Assembly: GCF_027257935.1 (NCBI RefSeq)
Contig: NZ_JANZKW010000003.1
Span: forward strand, 248,001 to 312,000
DNA length: 64,000 bases
Origin: Chitinimonas sp. BJYL2
Lineage (GTDB): Bacteria > Pseudomonadota > Gammaproteobacteria > Burkholderiales > Chitinimonadaceae
Direction: 5' to 3'
A program made the translations under genes and the position numbers. Shown piece after piece: positions 63,651 to 64,000 of this stretch. The notes beneath the pieces are model-generated. The model saw only the letters and a list, made by a program, of their open reading frames with translations. It made no database searches and was not told the DNA's origin. The stretch's first letter is position 1. Each line of letters begins with the position of its first letter.

Positions 63651-64000
63651 ATGACCGATACTACGCAACTGAACCTGGATCCTTACTGGATGCCGTTCAG
63701 CCACAACCGCTATTACAAGCAGGATGCCGCTCACCGCGCGCACCGCATGCTGGCCAAGGCCGAGGGTAGTTACTACTGGACGACCGAGGGCCACAAGCTT
63801 TACGACGCGCTGTCGGGGCTGTGGTGCTGCGGTCTGGGGCATCGCCATCCCAAGCTGGTCGAGGCGGTCAAGCAGCAGCTGGATGTGCTCGATTACGGCA
63901 CAGCCTTCCAGATGGGTACGCCGCAAGTCTTCCAGCTGGCCGAGCGTATTGCCGATCAGGCACCGGCCGGGCTCGATCATGTCTTCTTCTGCAATTCGGG
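63651..64000 (+). CDS. Class III omega-amino acid:pyruvate aminotransferase, N-terminal part
   Basis: The first 116 codons only; the gene runs off the right edge. ATG 63651 has GGAG upstream. LDPYWMPFSHNRYYKQ, YYWTTEGHKLYDALSGLWCC, GLGHRHPKLVEAVKQQL and FCNSG are the start of beta-alanine/omega-amino acid:pyruvate aminotransferases, PLP enzymes that move amino groups from beta-alanine, putrescine or similar amines to pyruvate. The PLP lysine is outside the window. Confidence 0.9.
   Translation, partial: MTDTTQLNLDPYWMPFSHNRYYKQDAAHRAHRMLAKAEGSYYWTTEGHKLYDALSGLWCCGLGHRHPKLVEAVKQQLDVLDYGTAFQMGTPQVFQLAERIADQAPAGLDHVFFCNS

Overview
This is a GC-rich (about 60% by eye), gene-dense bacterial chromosome segment with roughly 65 protein genes, one tRNA gene and no rRNA, CRISPR array or insertion sequence. 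Gene content and order (methyltransferase/gloB/mltD; MFS-ssb near uvrA; rnhA-dnaQ-ispD-ispF; ccoNOQP-ccoG with fnr and hemN; htpX beside nhaR) suggest a betaproteobacterium, most likely Neisseriales (Chromobacteriaceae/Chitinibacteraceae type). That placement is by recognition, not by a computed phylogeny.

Layout. 0-7.3 kb: end of a membrane sensor gene, a RimJ-like acetyltransferase, two small c-type cytochromes, a MerR regulator with a cobalamin-binding domain, a methyltransferase divergent from gloB, mltD, free methionine sulfoxide reductase. 7.4-16.8 kb: ssb, an MFS exporter, an RND pump operon and uvrA. 16.8-21.5 kb: an operon of exported proteins (COG3014-like lipoprotein, YcfL-like, LpoB-like, CsgG-like, alpha/beta hydrolase), the least understood conserved module here. 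21.7-32.4 kb: aminopeptidase P and a long co-oriented run of genes, many joined by 4-base start/stop overlaps (adenosyltransferase, three different GNATs, TRIC channel, Nudix, rnhA, MFS, dnaQ, ispD, ispF, DMT exporter). 32.4-44.3 kb: the microaerobic respiration locus (rhodanese, ccoI, ccoS, ccoNOQP, ccoG, FixH-like, fnr, hemN, TauE/SafE-like protein). 44.3-51.8 kb: diguanylate cyclase, CDF cation exporter, a lone short flagellin, TerC, HtpX, NhaR, tRNA-Asn. 52.6-57.6 kb: a small stress island (two low-complexity hydrophilic proteins, a membrane protein, a 24-residue microprotein, hemerythrin, PHB-depolymerase-type esterase), bounded by a broken copy of the 3' end of the PAS/LuxR-like gene at its right edge. 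57.7-64 kb: MocR regulator, CsgG/HfaB-like lipoprotein, secreted cyanophycinase-like protein, ArsR plus fatty acid hydroxylase, and the start of a class III aminotransferase.

The clearest regulatory signal is an FNR circuit. FNR-type palindromes lie ahead of ccoI, ccoN (a perfect consensus hidden inside the ccoS coding sequence) and fnr/hemN. In each of the ccoI, ccoN and fnr cases a -10-like hexamer lies 22-23 bases downstream of the box, as expected for class II FNR activation. Together these genes make, metallate and regulate the high-affinity cbb3 oxidase and its haem supply when oxygen falls.

The window also carries five copies of a dispersed palindromic repeat in intergenic spaces. The least explained items are the 17-21.5 kb envelope operon, the 52.7-56.9 kb island with its displaced gene end, the CarH-like regulator with an altered ligand position, and the enlarged secreted cyanophycinase-like protein.
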